This document shows, piece by piece, positions 10,437 to 19,705 of a stretch of DNA of 64,000 bases. The number at the start of each line of letters is the position of its first letter. The stretch's first letter is position 1. Position numbers and translations under genes: made by a program. The notes beneath the pieces are model-generated. The model had not been told where the DNA came from and did not search any database. It saw only the letters and a program-made list of their open reading frames with translations. Source of the stretch: Bradyrhizobium sp. CB3481 (GTDB lineage Bacteria; Pseudomonadota; Alphaproteobacteria; Rhizobiales; Xanthobacteraceae); the NCBI RefSeq assembly GCF_029714305.1, contig NZ_CP121647.1:2066501-2130500 (forward strand). Direction: 5' to 3'.

Positions 10437-10934
10437 ATGATCCTAGGCATGTCGGTGGGCGCCTTCACAATCTTGCACCTCATTATCACCCTTGTCGCAA
10501 TCGGAAGTGGACTGATCGTTGTAGGCGGGATGTTTGCCTCGAACAAATTGCCGGTCACGACCGCACTTTTTCTCTTCACAACGGCGCTCACCAGCTTGAC
10601 TGGATTTCTTTTTCCCATCCAAGGTTTCACGCCGGCTTTGGGTGTAGGAATTGTGGCTTGTGTGATCCTGGTCGTCGCGCTGTTTGCTTTGTACAAAGAG
10701 CACCTGGTAGGCGCATGGCGCTGGATCTACGTAATCACCGCTGTTGTTTCGCTTTATCTTAACGTCTTCGTTTTGGTCGTGCAGAGCTTTGGGAAGGTTT
10801 CGGCTCTCAATGCGTTGGCTCCGATGCAGACCGAACCACCCTTCGCGGTCACGCAGGCCGCTGTGCTGGCCATCTTCATTCTGATTGCTCTGATCGCCGT
10901 CATCAAATTCCGCCCCCATCAAGCGAAGATGTAA
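10437..10934 (+). CDS. Four-helix integral membrane protein, unknown function
   Basis: This 165-residue protein has four hydrophobic segments at about 8-32, 40-62, 68-92 and 100-122 and a fifth near 140-158. I do not recognise a family. The start has GGGGGA 6 bases upstream. An ATG at 10338 with an excellent site (CAGGAG) lies in the same frame but meets an amber codon after ten residues, so the present protein must start at 10437. It ends the run begun by the chloroperoxidase-like gene. Confidence 0.75.
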   Translation: MILGMSVGAFTILHLIITLVAIGSGLIVVGGMFASNKLPVTTALFLFTTALTSLTGFLFPIQGFTPALGVGIVACVILVVALFALYKEHLVGAWRWIYVITAVVSLYLNVFVLVVQSFGKVSALNALAPMQTEPPFAVTQAAVLAIFILIALIAVIKFRPHQAKM

Positions 10935-11112
10935 CAGTTTGCGATATCCGTTGTTGGCCCTTTTCGGAAGTAGCGGATCGAGTCAACGATGTCGGCTCAT
11001 GAGGGCAAAGCGTACATCGCAAATCCCGCGCCGAGGGCTGAAAACCACTCAATCGGGCATTCGCCTGTGAATCGCCGGCAATCGGCGGCAGCGACTGAGC
11101 TTCAACGCAGCA

Positions 11113-12888
11113 TCAGCCCTTCCAGCCGGCCTTGCGCAAACCCTCGACGAGATGAGCGTGGTCTTCCGGACGAAACCACGGAGCTCTCTTGCGCACATAC
11201 ATGTCGAAGGCCCCCGGTGCGTGAGAGATGGCCTTATCCAATTCTTCCTTCGCTTCCGTTATACGCCCGAGCTGGCCGAGCGCCGCAGCGGACCAGCGGT
11301 AGACCATCGGAAACTCGGGATACGACCGGATCAGCCGTTTCGCGGCTTTGACCGAAGCCTCGTATTCGCCGTTGAAATATAGACCGCATGCGATGTGCAA
11401 CAAACGTACTGCCAGATACGGGTCGCGGGGATCTAGTCTGATACACGTTTCGAGAGCCGCAAGCCCCTCCTTCGGTCGTTCCGCGAAGATCAGCGTCGCG
11501 CCTCTATGGCCATGCGCGATCGCCAGATTTGGACTCATTGAGAGAGCTCGTTCAATTTCCGCCAGCGCGCCGTCAGCCTCGCCGCGCGCTTGCAGCGCCC
11601 AGCCGAGGCATGAACGGGCTTCCGCATCGGCGCCATCGAGCGCGACTGCCCGGCGGGCCAGGGCCTCGGCCGAGCGTTGCGCGTCTGCCAGGTCCTGCTT
11701 TTGGTAGAGCGCAGCCGCCTGCAGCTGGTACAAGGCGAGCGCGCTGTAGCCGCCGCTGAAGCTCGAGTCGAGGTCGATTGCCTGCTTAAAGAATTTCTCC
11801 GCGGTCTCGTCGTCGCCTGCGGTCGCCTTGCTCAGATGCCACAGACCTCGCTGATAGGCCGCCCAGGCATCAAGGCTCCCTGGTGGTTTGCGCATGGCGC
11901 GTCGCAGCTCGGCGTCTGCAATGGCGGGCGCCAGCGCTGTCGTCAGCGCTTCAGTGAGTTCGTCCTGCATAGCGAAAATATCAGCGAGATCGCGGTCGTA
12001 GCGCTGGGCCCACACATGGTTGCTTGTTCCCGCCTCTATCAATTGCGCAGTGACGCGGATCCGATTGCCGGCCTTGCGCACGCTGCCTTCGAGTACATAG
12101 CGTACACCGAGCTCGCGTCCGACCTGTTTCACATCGACACTTCGGCCCTTGTAGGTGAAAGACGAGTTCCGGGCGATCACGAACAGCGAGGGATAGCGCG
12201 ATAGCGCCGTGATCACATCCTCGGCGATCCCGTCTGAGACGAACTCTTGCTCGGGGTCGCCGCTCATATTAGTGAATGGCAGCACGGCGACAGATGGCTT
12301 GTCGGGCAACGCCAGCGTCGGTACCTCAGGTTTGGGCGTCGCAGGGCGGCGCGGGCGGGGATCGATGATGATCCGGTAGACGTGGACCGGTCGGGCGATA
12401 TTCTTCAGCGTTTGCTCGCCTGCGTCCTCGACGTCGAAAGGCACTTTATCGCGCGCGTGGTTGAGGACCGTCTGAGAGATACATATGCCACCGGGCTCGG
12501 CCAGCGCCTCAAGGCGCGCCGCGATGTTCACGCCGTCGCCATAGAGATCGCGGCCTTCGATTATCACATCCCCAAGGTTGATGCCGACGCGAAACTCAAT
12601 GCGCTTGTCCCTAGACACGTCGGCATTACGTTCGACCATGCCCTGCTGAAGCTCGATCGCGCAGCGCACGGCGTCCACCACGCTTGGAAACTCAATTAGA
12701 ATTCCGTCACCGGTCGTTTTCACGATCCGGCCGTGATGTCGCTTGTTCTTTGGATCAATCAGTTCGCTGCGAAGCACCTTGAGGCGGGCGAGCGTGCCTT
12801 CGTCGTCCGCACCCATTAGCTGGCTGTAGCCGGCAATATCGGCGACAAAAATAGCGGCGAGCTTGCGTTTGGTCTGGTCTGGGGACAT
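11113..12888 (-). CDS. Class III adenylate/guanylate cyclase with TolB-like and TPR domains
   Basis: This 591-residue protein has an N-terminal cyclase homology domain (about 8-175): metal-binding Asp in FVADIAGYSQLM, the second Asp in TTGDGILIEF, and RVGINLGDV. Residues about 195-330 form the TolB N-terminal-like domain common in rhizobial cyclases (VAVLPFTNMSGDPEQEF). The rest holds several TPR repeats (ALYQLQAAALY, LGWALQARGEADGALAEIE and so on). There is no membrane segment. It would make cAMP or cGMP under control of protein partners bound by the TPRs. A decayed paralogue lies 4 kb away and two Crp/Fnr-type regulators lie between and beside them. Confidence 0.92.
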   Translation of the reverse strand: MSPDQTKRKLAAIFVADIAGYSQLMGADDEGTLARLKVLRSELIDPKNKRHHGRIVKTTGDGILIEFPSVVDAVRCAIELQQGMVERNADVSRDKRIEFRVGINLGDVIIEGRDLYGDGVNIAARLEALAEPGGICISQTVLNHARDKVPFDVEDAGEQTLKNIARPVHVYRIIIDPRPRRPATPKPEVPTLALPDKPSVAVLPFTNMSGDPEQEFVSDGIAEDVITALSRYPSLFVIARNSSFTYKGRSVDVKQVGRELGVRYVLEGSVRKAGNRIRVTAQLIEAGTSNHVWAQRYDRDLADIFAMQDELTEALTTALAPAIADAELRRAMRKPPGSLDAWAAYQRGLWHLSKATAGDDETAEKFFKQAIDLDSSFSGGYSALALYQLQAAALYQKQDLADAQRSAEALARRAVALDGADAEARSCLGWALQARGEADGALAEIERALSMSPNLAIAHGHRGATLIFAERPKEGLAALETCIRLDPRDPYLAVRLLHIACGLYFNGEYEASVKAAKRLIRSYPEFPMVYRWSAAALGQLGRITEAKEELDKAISHAPGAFDMYVRKRAPWFRPEDHAHLVEGLRKAGWKG

Positions 12889-13412
12889 TGATGCTGGCTC
12901 CCCCAGTTCCCTGTCCCCATGCTATCACCAAATGCCGCCGTTGGGATCATTCGCAGGATAGCCCGCGTGAGACTGGTTCGGGCAGCACGGTCGCAGCGCC
13001 GGAGCGTTTGGCGCGCCGCAGCAATGAGAGGAACAGGCCCCGCCTAGGCGATTTGCAAAGCTCGAAGGTGCCACTTTCGGCTAGTGGGTCTCGCAGGCGC
13101 GTTCCTCGAGTGCCGTCGGCATTTCAGCGTTTGACCTTCAGAGACCTTCCGACAGCCGGTCACGACGTCTGCTGCTTAGGGTAGAACCGGAAGTGGCGGC
13201 TTGGCCGCCGAAACGGCGCTCATGACCCGCAGCGGACAAATGGCCCGTAAGCGATCGGTCCAGTAATCTACGCTTCGATACGTCGCCTACCAGGCAAAGG
13301 AACCAATCTTGTTCAAAGCGATTGTCTCGCATCACCGCGCGGCTCTCGGTAGTTATCGGTGATGAGATCGCCGATTGTGCTCCCGCCTCGCTCATACAAA
13401 AGGGGTGCGCGA
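12889..13412. other. Intergenic region with a dispersed hairpin-type repeat
   Basis: No gene is seen. Bases 13165-13235 carry motifs of the dispersed GTC(T/C)GCTT..GGG..GCGGAC family that recurs through 13-25 kb. The last 60 bases hold the promoter and AGGGG site of the Crp/Fnr gene. Confidence 0.5.
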
Positions 13413-14123
13413 ATGCAGTCCGAAAATCTGCTGCTAAATCAGCTAAACGCATCCACTTATAGCAAGATCGCGCCGGCTCTGATTGCCGTCAATTTGGAGC
13501 GCGGACACGAACTCGCTCGCCCGCGTGAAAGGGTGCATCGGGCCTATTTCCCTTATGGCGGGGCGATCTCGTGTGTGGTGAAACTGCCGGGCGGTGATGC
13601 CATCGAAACGGCGATGATTGGCAAGGATGGTGAGTGGGGCGCCGCCCAAGCCTTAGACGACAAGGTTTCGCTCAACGGAGTGATGGTTCAAATCGCGGGG
13701 AAAGGATCGGCTATCGAAGCTGACCGATTGAGGCGCCTGGCAGACGAGCTTCCCGATCTGCGCGCGCTGCTTATGCGCTACGAGCATTTTTTTTCTGCGC
13801 AAGTGCAGCAAACGGCCGCGTGCAATGCGGTCCACCAAGTTGAGCCGAGGCTTTGTAGATGGCTGCTGCGACTATACGATTTAGTCGGCCCGGATTATAT
13901 GATCACCCAGGAGTTCATGGCGGAGATGATGGGTGTTCGCCGCACCAGTGTGACCACAATAGCCTCAAATCTGCAAAAGGCTGGCGCCATCTCCTACTCA
14001 CGCGGCCAAGTTCACATCCACGACGTTTCAATTCTGGAAGCCCGCTCGTGTGAGTGCAGGGCCGAGATTCGGCTGCACTATGAGGAACTGTTCCATCCTC
14101 AGGAACTAAACAGGATCGATTGA
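13413..14123 (+). CDS. Crp/Fnr-family transcriptional regulator
   Basis: This 236-residue regulator has an N-terminal cyclic-nucleotide-binding-like barrel (residues about 20-140, HRAYFPYGGAISCVVKLPGG) and a C-terminal winged helix (MITQEFMAEMMGVRRTSVTT, recognition helix). It lacks the N-terminal cysteines of FNR and the PRS residues needed for cAMP, so its ligand is not evident. The ATG at 13413 has AGGGG in front and is preferred over one 54 bases upstream. A similar regulator is encoded at 15735-16466 on the other strand. The small DUF6894 gene follows after 23 bases. Confidence 0.9.
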   Translation: MQSENLLLNQLNASTYSKIAPALIAVNLERGHELARPRERVHRAYFPYGGAISCVVKLPGGDAIETAMIGKDGEWGAAQALDDKVSLNGVMVQIAGKGSAIEADRLRRLADELPDLRALLMRYEHFFSAQVQQTAACNAVHQVEPRLCRWLLRLYDLVGPDYMITQEFMAEMMGVRRTSVTTIASNLQKAGAISYSRGQVHIHDVSILEARSCECRAEIRLHYEELFHPQELNRID

Positions 14124-14146
14124 TTTTGGTTATCAGGGAGTACCTG

Positions 14147-14392
14147 ATGCCAAGATTTTTTTTCAGCGTTCGACGAGACGACGTTTTGACCGTCGACACT
14201 GAAGGGTCGGACTTGCCAGACGTCGAAAGAGCAAAGCGAGAAGCCGAGATGACCTTGCGCGAACTGTTGGCCCACGCCATCAAGGCAGGGGCCGAAAGCC
14301 TCCCAGAGGGCATTGTGGTTTTCGACGCGCAAGGCGACGAAATCTATTCGTTCCAACTCGACGAAATATTTCCCAAAACGGCCAAGCCGTGA
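14147..14392 (+). CDS. DUF6894 family small protein
   Basis: This 81-residue protein begins MPRFFFSVRRDDV and has the family pattern: aromatic strand, acidic DTEGSDLPDVERAKREAEM and a C-terminal FDAQGDEIYSFQLDE strand. The ATG at 14147 has CAGGGAG upstream. It follows the Crp/Fnr gene closely and is probably co-transcribed. Function of the family is unknown; members are abundant in Bradyrhizobium-type genomes. Confidence 0.8.
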   Translation: MPRFFFSVRRDDVLTVDTEGSDLPDVERAKREAEMTLRELLAHAIKAGAESLPEGIVVFDAQGDEIYSFQLDEIFPKTAKP

Positions 14393-14767
14393 GCTGAGGC
14401 AGGTGATGGCGGCCCGCAAAAGCGATCCTCATCGGTAGTCGGCTTTTGGCCCGTTGCCGACCTCCCTAGCGAGCGCGCAAATGTCCGGCTTATGGGGGTG
14501 GAGCGGACTAGCCCTGATGGATCGGCGAGGTCGCCTGTTGGCCCCAAGCAGAACAGCGTTTAAGCCATTATCATGTCGGCTGACGGAGGCAGACCGGACG
14601 CCGGTCCGCGCTCGTCCTACCGCGGCTTGCGACCCATAGCGGTCATATCAACGGCCTCGGGCAAGAACTCGCTGTGGCTACGCGGGCGGACCGCTGACAG
14701 GGTAGGTCTAGATATCCAGATTGCCGAGCCGCAAGGAGGAGGGGTCACGCGCCGGACGGAAGGCCGA
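14393..14767. other. Intergenic region with dispersed hairpins
   Basis: No gene is supported. A perfect 6-base inverted repeat (GTCGGC/GCCGAC) around TTTTGGCCCGTT is at 14438-14461, and a related imperfect copy is at about 14618-14645. Confidence 0.5.
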
Positions 14768-15142
14768 TTAGATCATAAGCTGCTTGCAGCGATAGCGCCA
14801 CCAAGTCAGCCCGCAAGCGAATATCCAATTGAAGTAGAGGAGAGCAATGATCGCTCCCGCTAAAATACCTTGTACCCGCCAGTACGCAAAGAAATGGCCC
14901 GTGCCTTCCGATCGCGTTGCCAATGCAGTAGCCGCGAGCACCAGGCCTGCGGCGACGAGCAGGTAGTTGGAGATAGAAAGTGATGGCTCGGCGCGGAGTG
15001 CGTTGAACCAAGCGGCGAATGAGATAGGGGCGAACGGCAGACAACTGAACGCGCCCGCGAGCCAGCCGTGGCCGGCACCAGCGAGAAAGATGAAGCCGAG
15101 GAGCTGCAAAGCAGCGAATAGCGAGGCCACGAGATATTTCAT
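14768..15142 (-). CDS. Four-helix membrane protein, unknown function
   Basis: This 124-residue protein has hydrophobic segments at about 3-22, 27-45, 58-78 and 88-112 with short loops, and a basic C-terminus (WWRYRCKQLMI) that is probably cytoplasmic. Codon use looks coding and the hydrophobic pattern is unlikely by chance. The ribosome binding site is weak. I do not recognise a family. Confidence 0.6.
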   Translation of the reverse strand: MKYLVASLFAALQLLGFIFLAGAGHGWLAGAFSCLPFAPISFAAWFNALRAEPSLSISNYLLVAAGLVLAATALATRSEGTGHFFAYWRVQGILAGAIIALLYFNWIFACGLTWWRYRCKQLMI

Positions 15143-15734
15143 GTCGCCGCCAGGTCTGACTCAGGTGAAAGCTCCGCGACCGGAGGTGCTAAGGTCGGGT
15201 CATACCGCGTCGGCGTCACCCTTCCCCTCAGACTACTGCCTCACCGACCGCGTTATGTCCACGAAATTACGCGACGGCGGAAATGATCGAAGTTCAACCC
15301 AGTAGTAGACGTGCTCGTACAAGCGCCACTCGTCGTGCAGCCTGATCCTCGAATGTGCGTTTCTGTACACGAACGATGAGATCGGCCAGCAGACTAGGAA
15401 GCCACAGCCCATTTCCGCTTCTGGCCGGAAACGGACCAGCGTAGACAGGCGAGCGATGTGCGTTGCTGGAGGAAACGTGGAAGTAGACCGGTCGCGCCGC
15501 GAAGTCGCCTTTTGGACCCTGGCCGTGTAAAAACTCAAAGATCGAAACGCGACGAAGAATGATATTTTCAGTTCGAGCTCTAAGTTGAACCCGTTTGCGT
15601 GTTGAGCGAGTAAAACGGTCTTGGACAAATAACTTCTATCGCAATTAACTGTCTTCGCGTTTTCACACAGACAAGACCCAAGCCGACTTAGGTCGGAATG
15701 AAATCCCCTAGCGCAGCAGTTCTCTCCGCGGCCG
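15143..15734. other. Intergenic region with dispersed hairpins
   Basis: No gene is supported; a 131-residue frame on the minus strand lacks family features and a binding site. Copies of the dispersed hairpin repeat occur near 15408-15435 and 15480-15530. Confidence 0.45.
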
Positions 15735-16466
15735 TCATGCGGGGATGATTTGATCGGTTTGACGGCGCATGACGTCGTAGCATTCGCAGGACGCTTGCTT
15801 GAGACGCCCCCTATCGATTTCGATCAAACCCCGCCGATCTGATCTGATGGCACCCAAGGCGCGGAGTTTGGCAATCTCCAGTGTCACGGTCGTTCGTCGC
15901 ACCCCGAGCAACTGTGAAAGCGTCTCCTGAGTCAATGATAGGATGTTGCCTTCCGACCGATCGTGCAAGTGAAGCAGCCACCGGGCCATACGGGCCTCGA
16001 CCGGGTGCAGCCCATTGCAGGCTGCGACGTGCTGGAACTGCATGAGTATCGACCTCGTGTGCGCCTGGACCATATGTCTGATGGCGCCGCTTCCCAGGTA
16101 GGCTGCTTGAAAACGCTCCACGGAGATTTGCGATGCGGCGCCGCCCACCCGCACGACCGCGGTCACGGACGACAGGGAGGAGTTTTCCCCCAGCACCGAG
16201 AGCGCACCGAGGGCTCCCTCGCGCCCGATTAGGGCAGTTGCAATCGTTTCCCCGTTCGGCAGGCCGAGCATGAAGGAGATGGCGCCGGTATGGGGAAAGT
16301 AAACACGGTCGCGTCGATCTCCTGATCGCGCTACCACGGCATCCTGTTCAAGCGATACCTTCTGGAGATGCGGCGCGAGCAATGCGAGGTCTTTCGACGG
16401 CAATGCAGCTAGGAGACGATTACCGACGCTGGCAGGGCGCTCCATCATGCGAGCCGCCGAGCCCAT
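15735..16466 (-). CDS. Crp/Fnr-family transcriptional regulator
   Basis: This 243-residue protein has the same domain order as the regulator at 13413: cNMP-like barrel (about 20-140, DRVYFPHTGAISFMLGLPNG) and winged helix (LTQETLSQLLGVRRTTVTLE). The barrel lacks the canonical cAMP-binding RS pair. The two are paralogues of the rhizobial group that often responds to stress signals. The start could be the first ATG or the MMERPAS start six codons on. Being next to cyclase genes makes a cyclic-nucleotide link tempting, but the ligand pocket does not support it clearly. Confidence 0.9.
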   Translation of the reverse strand: MGSAARMMERPASVGNRLLAALPSKDLALLAPHLQKVSLEQDAVVARSGDRRDRVYFPHTGAISFMLGLPNGETIATALIGREGALGALSVLGENSSLSSVTAVVRVGGAASQISVERFQAAYLGSGAIRHMVQAHTRSILMQFQHVAACNGLHPVEARMARWLLHLHDRSEGNILSLTQETLSQLLGVRRTTVTLEIAKLRALGAIRSDRRGLIEIDRGRLKQASCECYDVMRRQTDQIIPA

Positions 16467-16904
16467 ATCTCAACTTTCATCATGCTGATTGGAACGCCAT
16501 AGGGTCGAAATTGAGGAGGTTCCCGCGATACCTATCGATGGGGCACCTTGCTGTGCAAGCCGTCTAAGACCGCCTTGTCAAGGGGGAAATTTAAGCAAGT
16601 ACCTCCACCAGGCGCGCGACGCACGAACATGCGCCTTGAGGTCATCACCGAGCGGTAGGTCAAATTGGGAAGTGGCCTTTTTGCCCCTGGCCGACGTGGC
16701 TATCGTGTCCGCCCATGTCCACTCTTAGGGCGAAAGCTGATGCGGTGCTGAAGCGTCGGCGAGTCGCCTTTTGGGCCCGTAGCGGACATCGACAGTACCT
16801 TGGCCAACGTCGGCTTTTGACCCCATTTCGGACATGGGCACAGCCGGACGTCGACCAACAATTGTGCTATATGAACATTCAGTTCCCCGGTCCGGGGGTG
16901 CGTC
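16467..16904. other. Intergenic region rich in dispersed hairpin repeats
   Basis: No gene is seen. At least three copies of the dispersed repeat are here: near 16671-16700, 16768-16793 and 16809-16834 (for example TCGGCTTTTGACCCCATTTC). They precede the decayed cyclase gene. Confidence 0.5.
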
Positions 16905-18618
16905 ATGAGCAGTGAGCACGTAGAGCGACGACTGGCGGCTATTCTGGCGGCGGATGTTGCAGGCTCCTGCCGCTTGATAGGGGTGGACGAAGAGGGCACG
17001 CTCGCGCAACTGAAAGCTCTTCGAAAGACGCTTTTCGATCCCAAGATCACTGATCATCGCGGACGCATCGTCAAGAATACCGGGGACGGGGCTCTCGTTG
17101 AGTTCGCCAGCGTGGTCGACGCTGTCCGATGTGCCGACGAAATCCAACGCGGCGTGGCAGAAAAAAATACCGATGTACCGCACGACAAACGGATCCAATT
17201 ACGCATCGGCATTCACGTCGGCGATATTATTGTCCAGGACAACGATATCTTTGGTGACGGCGTCAACATTGCGGTGCTTCTCGAAGGGATCGCAGAGCCG
17301 GGCGGCTTTAGCATTTCCGACGATGCGCACCGGCAAATTCGTGGCAAGGTACATATCGCCTTTGAGGATACAGGCTCGCAATCTTTGAAGAATATCGCCG
17401 GACCGATACGGGTCTGGCGCGTGCGCATTGCCCCAATCTCTTCCCCGGCAATGGTAACAAAGCTCTCGAGCAAGACTGCGCAACCGCTCCCTCTCCCTGA
17501 CAAGCCCTCTATCGCGGTGCTACCGTTCCAGAACATGAGCATCGATCCGGAACAGGAATATTTCGCCGACGGTATGGTCGAAGACATTATTACCGGATTG
17601 TCGCGGTCAAAATCGCTCTTCGTCATCGCGCGACACTCCACCTTTACCTACAAAGGCAAGGCCGTCGATATCAAGCAGGTCGGCCATGAGGTTGGCGTTC
17701 GATACGTGCTCGAAGGCAGTGTGCGCAAGGCCGGCAATCGCGTTCGCATCTCGGGACAGCTCATCGATGCCGCAACAGGGGCGCATCTCTGGGCAGACCG
17801 TTTTGACAGCCAGCTCGACGATATTTTCGATCTGCAGGATCGGGTCACCATGAACGTGATCGGCGCAATCTCCCCTCGGCTTGAATGTGCCGAAATTGAG
17901 CGCGCAAAGCGCAAGCCGACCGAAAGCCTTCGGGCCTACGACTACCATTTTCGCGCGCTCGCTTGCGTTCATCGGTTTGCCCGTGAAGCGAACATTGAAG
18001 CGTTCAAGCTCGCCAAAATTGCCAGCGCATCGATCCCGAATTCGCCGGAGCGTACGCGCTCGGCGCTCGTTGCTATATACAAAGGAAAGCTTTCGGCTGG
18101 AAAATCGATGCTGTTTCTGAGGAAATAGTTGAGGCCCGGCGGCTCGCGAGGCGGGCGATCGAACTCGATAAAGACGACCCATCGGTGCTTGCATGGGCGG
18201 GAATTGCGCTGGCTTTCGTAGTGGGTGAAGTCGACGAAGGTGCAGCCCTCGTCTCGCGCGCGATAAATCTAGACCCGAATATGGCTGCCGCGCGACGTTG
18301 GGGCGGCGGTTGGATCCACCTCTATCTCGGTGAGATAGATACCGCGATCAAGCAATTCGAGTTCGCATTGCGCTTGAGCCCGTTGAACCTTCGGAACTTC
18401 GTTGTTCAGACCGGCTTGGCCTATGCTAATTTTTTCGTCGGCCGCGATGATGAGGCCTCTACGTTGGCGGCGACCGCCATCGGGCAACAACCAAATTATT
18501 TTTCAGCACAACTTATCATGATGGAAATTTCTCGAATTCGAGCAAGGACTCCTTTCGCAGGGCGGAAGATATCGGAAGATTGGCGCAGGCTTACCGGATC
18601 GCGGGGATGCCGGAATGA
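16905..18618 (+). pseudogene. Class III cyclase with TolB-like and TPR domains, broken by frameshifts
   Basis: This is a paralogue of the cyclase at 11113-12888. The cyclase domain (ADVAGS at the first metal site, NTGDGALVEF at the second) and the TolB-like domain are in one frame to about 18020. A one-base shift near 18010-18030 ends that frame at 18128, while the TPR part continues in another frame (RIDPEFAGAYALGARCYIQR, then LAWAGIALAFVVGEVDEG). A second shift near 18545 moves the true C-terminus (FRRAEDIGRLAQAYRIAGMP) into a third frame with stop at 18616-18618. A stretch of the TPR region also seems deleted. The 407-residue product of the first frame could still form a cyclase domain. 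Confidence 0.85.
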
Positions 18619-18902
18619 TTGTTATTCGGCCCTTAGCTGACCTCGGCCAAAGCGCTGCAATGGACCGCTTTCAGGTGTGGAGCGGACCACGGCTGTGGCG
18701 GGTACCGACTTCGGCTTGTGACCCAAGGCAGAAGGCGTAAAGTCGATCGATGTCACGTTTTGAATCACAGTGGAAGTCTCTGTCCGCTAATCGGTCCATC
18801 AGCGTCGACAGGGCGAAGATGCGCTTGAGGCATTCGGCAAAGTATCTCCAATCCGGGCTCTCGACATTTCAGACGGAGCGGAATGGCCGCCGGAGACACG
18901 CG

Positions 18903-19166
18903 CTATTTGGGAGGTTCAACGACGGCTTTGGTCGATCCCTCGGGCGCTGCCTGCATGCCTGGCGGGCTTTCCCCCTGCGGGCTTCCGGCCGGCGCGCCGC
19001 CCGATTTCGTCTCGGACGGCCCCGCCGCATTCTGCGGCTGCAACCGGCCTTTATCTTCGGACGGCGAGCGCCCGGTCGTCGTGTTGACGTCTTTGTTTGG
19101 GTCGGTTTGCGCCGCGGCAAATCCGCACGATAAGGTCAGGCAAATTGCTATCATCACGAGCCGCAT
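18903..19166 (-). CDS. Small exported low-complexity protein
   Basis: This 87-residue protein has a signal peptide (MRLVMIAICLTLSCGFAAA) followed by a hydrophilic Pro/Gly/Ser/Glu-rich tail with no predicted fold. An excellent GGAGG site lies 8 bases before the ATG. Proteins like this are common in rhizobial genomes with unknown function. It stands alone among repeats. Confidence 0.65.
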   Translation of the reverse strand: MRLVMIAICLTLSCGFAAAQTDPNKDVNTTTGRSPSEDKGRLQPQNAAGPSETKSGGAPAGSPQGESPPGMQAAPEGSTKAVVEPPK

Positions 19167-19705
19167 GGCAAACCTCCGCTTCGCTTATGGGCGTCAAACT
19201 TGCAGAGCCGGCTTCAGTTCCTTAGCTGCGACGTCAGGTACTTACGCCCTCAGCATCTCCGCTCCTGGGCCCAAAGCCGACCAAATTCGGTGCTTGCGGC
19301 TGGTCTGCTATCGAGGGCAATCCGGACTTCGCATCCGCGATCCTTCAACCGCCGCTTATGACCCGAAGCGGTCCTGGACCATCGCTTGCCATCTCGCCTG
19401 ATGACGCAAGCGGATGTGACGTTTGATCGTTCAACCGCTTTGCGCCGTCAGTGGTTCATGCGGGGTTCGTTGGCGCAAATGCCGCAACGCAGCATGGTCA
19501 GCCTCTCAACCTATCAGAGCTTTTGACTTGCAGGTGGTGGCTGTCCGCATCTCCTGTGCATCCCAATGTCTGATATAATTGATATCTGCCGGGTTTATCC
19601 AAGAAAGGCCCGCATGAAAAATTGATCCCCGGGGGAGCACTGCCGCCGAAATGGCCGCGGGCCGGCGGTTTTATTCAATACGCAATCATCCATAGGGGAA
19701 ACGCC
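19167..19705. other. Intergenic region upstream of the TakP-like gene
   Basis: A hairpin-repeat copy lies at about 19348-19373. An AT-rich short dyad (GATAT..ATATC) at about 19568-19582 lies 120-140 bases before the TakP-like start and could be a regulator site. No gene is seen. Confidence 0.45.
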
